Source: Phytophthora quininea
Taxonomy: Eukaryota > Oomycota > Peronosporomycetes > Peronosporales > Peronosporaceae
Reading direction: 5' to 3'
Assembly: GCA_011947345.1 (NCBI GenBank)
Contig: JAAVTG010001003.1
Span: 868,001 to 932,000, forward strand
DNA: 64,000 bases
The notes beneath the pieces were generated by a model that saw only the letters and a list, made by a program, of their open reading frames with translations, did no database searches and was not told the origin of the DNA. Below are positions 62,598 through 64,000 of the stretch, piece by piece. The translations under genes and the position numbers were made by a program. Within the stretch, counting starts at the first letter, position 1; each line of letters begins with the position of its first letter.

Positions 62598-64000
62598 ATG
62601 CAGATCGCCAAGGTGTTCGCCACCGTGGCGACGCTGGCCTCGTCGGTCGCCGCGTACACCAACCCGATCGTGATCAAGAACTACAAGATGTTCGACTCCA
62701 ACACGGGCGACTACTTTGGCGTCAAGGGCGTCGACTACTACCCGCGCCCCAACTCGGGCGAGCTCAACGTCAACAACTACGACTTCTTCACGGACGACAA
62801 CAGCTCCATCTGGAAGGATGACATCGCGTACCTGGCCGCCGCCGGCGCCAACGCCGTGCGTCTGTACGCCGTGGACCCGTCAAAGTCCCACGACGACTTC
62901 ATGTGCGAGCTGCGCAAGTACGGCATGTACGCGCTCGTGGACTTGGGCGCCAGCTGCGAAAACTGCTCCATCACCGTGGACGAGTACCCGACGTGCTACC
63001 CCGGCACGCTCAAGACTCGCGGCCAGCAGATCATCACCGAGTTCGCCCAGTACGATAATACTCTAGGCTTCAGCGCCGGCAACGAGGTCAACAACCTTGT
63101 CACGGATGCGTCCACCAACGCTCCGTGCCAGAAGAAATTCATTCGCGATATGCGCAAGTTCATCGGCGGCTGCTCGTCCACGATGCGCAGCATTCCCGTG
63201 GGCGTCGTAATGGCCGACCCAGACACGACCAAGAACAACCGCGAGCTGAACGCCAAGTACTACAACTGCCGCACGGACTCGACCGACCTGTACGAGAACG
63301 CCGAGTGGTACGGCCTCAACTCGTATGAGTACTGCGACGGTGATGTCACGACGCTGGACGACGCCACCGGCTTTAAGGAGCTGCTCTCCGACTTCCAGAA
63401 CTACAGCATGTCGATCCCAGTGATGCTGACCGAGTACGGCTGCGTCAACCCGAGCTTCCCGACGGTCGGCGACTACGAGGCGCAGCGCACTTGGCGCCAG
63501 GCTGGATGGTTGCTGGGCGACGACTTCCGCGATGTCTTCTCCGGCGGCTTTGCGTTCGAGTACGCGACGGAGCTTGCCAACTCCGACGGCTCGAGTGCCG
63601 GCTCGTCGGCGTCGGCGTACCCGTTCACCTCGTATGGCGCGCAGAACTACGGCCTCGGCTACTACTCGCCCGAGGACTGCGACTGGATCAGCACTATGTG
63701 CGTGTACAACACGATGCCCAACTACGACAACATCTCGACGCAGTTCAACGGCAGCGACTTCTCGTCCGAGAAGTCCTACAGCGATTTCACCGCCGACTCG
63801 GACCGCAGCAGTCCCCGGACTGCCCGTCGGGATTCGCCGCGCTCTCGGACGCGACGTGGGAGTCGGACGACGTCGAGGACGAGTCGTGTCCGTCGTCGGT
63901 GCTCAACTACGAGTGCTCGGGCCAGACGGCCAGCGACTGGACCAGCTACGTGGGCACGACCTCGAGCGCTGCCAGCGGTGGCAGTGCCGAGAGCAGTGGC
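62598..64000 (+). CDS. GH72 beta-1,3-glucanosyltransferase (3' end off the window)
   Basis: Cell wall beta-1,3-glucan elongating enzyme of the GAS1/Gel family. Signal peptide at residues 1-19 (A-T-V-A-T-L-A-S-S-V-A-A), then the GH72 domain opening V-I-K-N-Y-K-M-F-D. The acid/base glutamate is Glu163 in G-N-E-V-N-N and the nucleophile is Glu279 in L-T-E-Y-G-C. Cysteines such as C-E-N-C and Y-P-T-C are as in the family. After the domain the frame changes at CCCC 63813-63816 (one base short); the restored frame has a cysteine-rich start like the family's C-terminal region and then serine/threonine-rich sequence. The stop and any GPI signal are outside. Presumed at the plasma membrane or wall. 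Confidence 0.87.
   Translation, partial: MQIAKVFATVATLASSVAAYTNPIVIKNYKMFDSNTGDYFGVKGVDYYPRPNSGELNVNNYDFFTDDNSSIWKDDIAYLAAAGANAVRLYAVDPSKSHDDFMCELRKYGMYALVDLGASCENCSITVDEYPTCYPGTLKTRGQQIITEFAQYDNTLGFSAGNEVNNLVTDASTNAPCQKKFIRDMRKFIGGCSSTMRSIPVGVVMADPDTTKNNRELNAKYYNCRTDSTDLYENAEWYGLNSYEYCDGDVTTLDDATGFKELLSDFQNYSMSIPVMLTEYGCVNPSFPTVGDYEAQRTWRQAGWLLGDDFRDVFSGGFAFEYATELANSDGSSAGSSASAYPFTSYGAQNYGLGYYSPEDCDWISTMCVYNTMPNYDNISTQFNGSDFSSEKSYSDFTADSDRSSPRTARRDSPRSRTRRGSRTTSRTSRVRRRCSTTSARARRPATGPATWARPRALPAVAVPRAV

Noticed and set aside
1..64000. CRISPR array, rRNA genes, secreted RxLR or CRN effectors
   Set aside because: No regular spaced repeats, no rRNA-like conserved sequence, and no RxLR/LxLFLAK motif after a signal peptide was seen in the open frames.

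Overview
The window is nuclear DNA of an oomycete, most likely a Phytophthora or close relative. Evidence: compact protein genes with short introns (about 55-75 nt, GTRNGT donors, CAG/TAG acceptors); initiator motifs of the oomycete type (GCATTC/TCATT followed by a CAATTT-like flank) a few tens of bases before several start codons; and a gene set typical of zoosporic stramenopiles: a dynein-assembly factor DNAAF4, MORN5, dynactin p150, an ankyrin-FYVE-TPR protein, a receptor-like TKL kinase and clustered acid-lipase paralogues. The genus is an inference; no species call is made.

Layout. 1-44 kb is gene-dense, about one gene per 1.8 kb on both strands: copper amine oxidase (partial), an APC-family permease, an unknown multi-pass protein, CMC4, a COPI-associated protein, an unknown acidic protein, dynactin p150, three tandem short-chain dehydrogenases, DCAF13/Sof1, ankyrin-FYVE-TPR, acid lipase A, MORN5, a VHS protein, an unknown membrane protein, a PRA1 protein, a coiled-coil protein, DNAAF4, an ABCC transporter, acid lipases B and C, a PLAC8 protein, a TKL kinase and acid lipase D. 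From about 44 to 62.5 kb there is no convincing host gene. This stretch holds transposon debris: a 694-bp TIR element, copia and hAT relics, a PIF1/Helitron-type helicase relic, a GATC-rich block, a PIF/Harbinger transposase and a PiggyBac transposase. A GH72 glucanosyltransferase with a good oomycete core promoter begins at 62.6 kb and runs off the end. This sharp gene-dense to repeat-rich change is the compartment structure known from Phytophthora genomes.

Functional themes: membrane traffic (COPI-associated, VHS, FYVE, PRA1, dynactin), flagellar motility (DNAAF4, MORN5), lipid and redox metabolism (acid lipases, SDRs, amine oxidase), transport (APC, ABCC) and wall remodelling (GH72). Genes are independent units, some divergently paired over under 300 bp.

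A caution for any user: more than twenty frame breaks occur inside otherwise conserved coding sequences. Most are a deficit of one base in a short homopolymer, and none of the host genes shows a clear substitution-type nonsense codon. I read most as consensus indel errors and annotate the genes across them. The TE relics differ: they also contain in-frame stop codons and are decayed.
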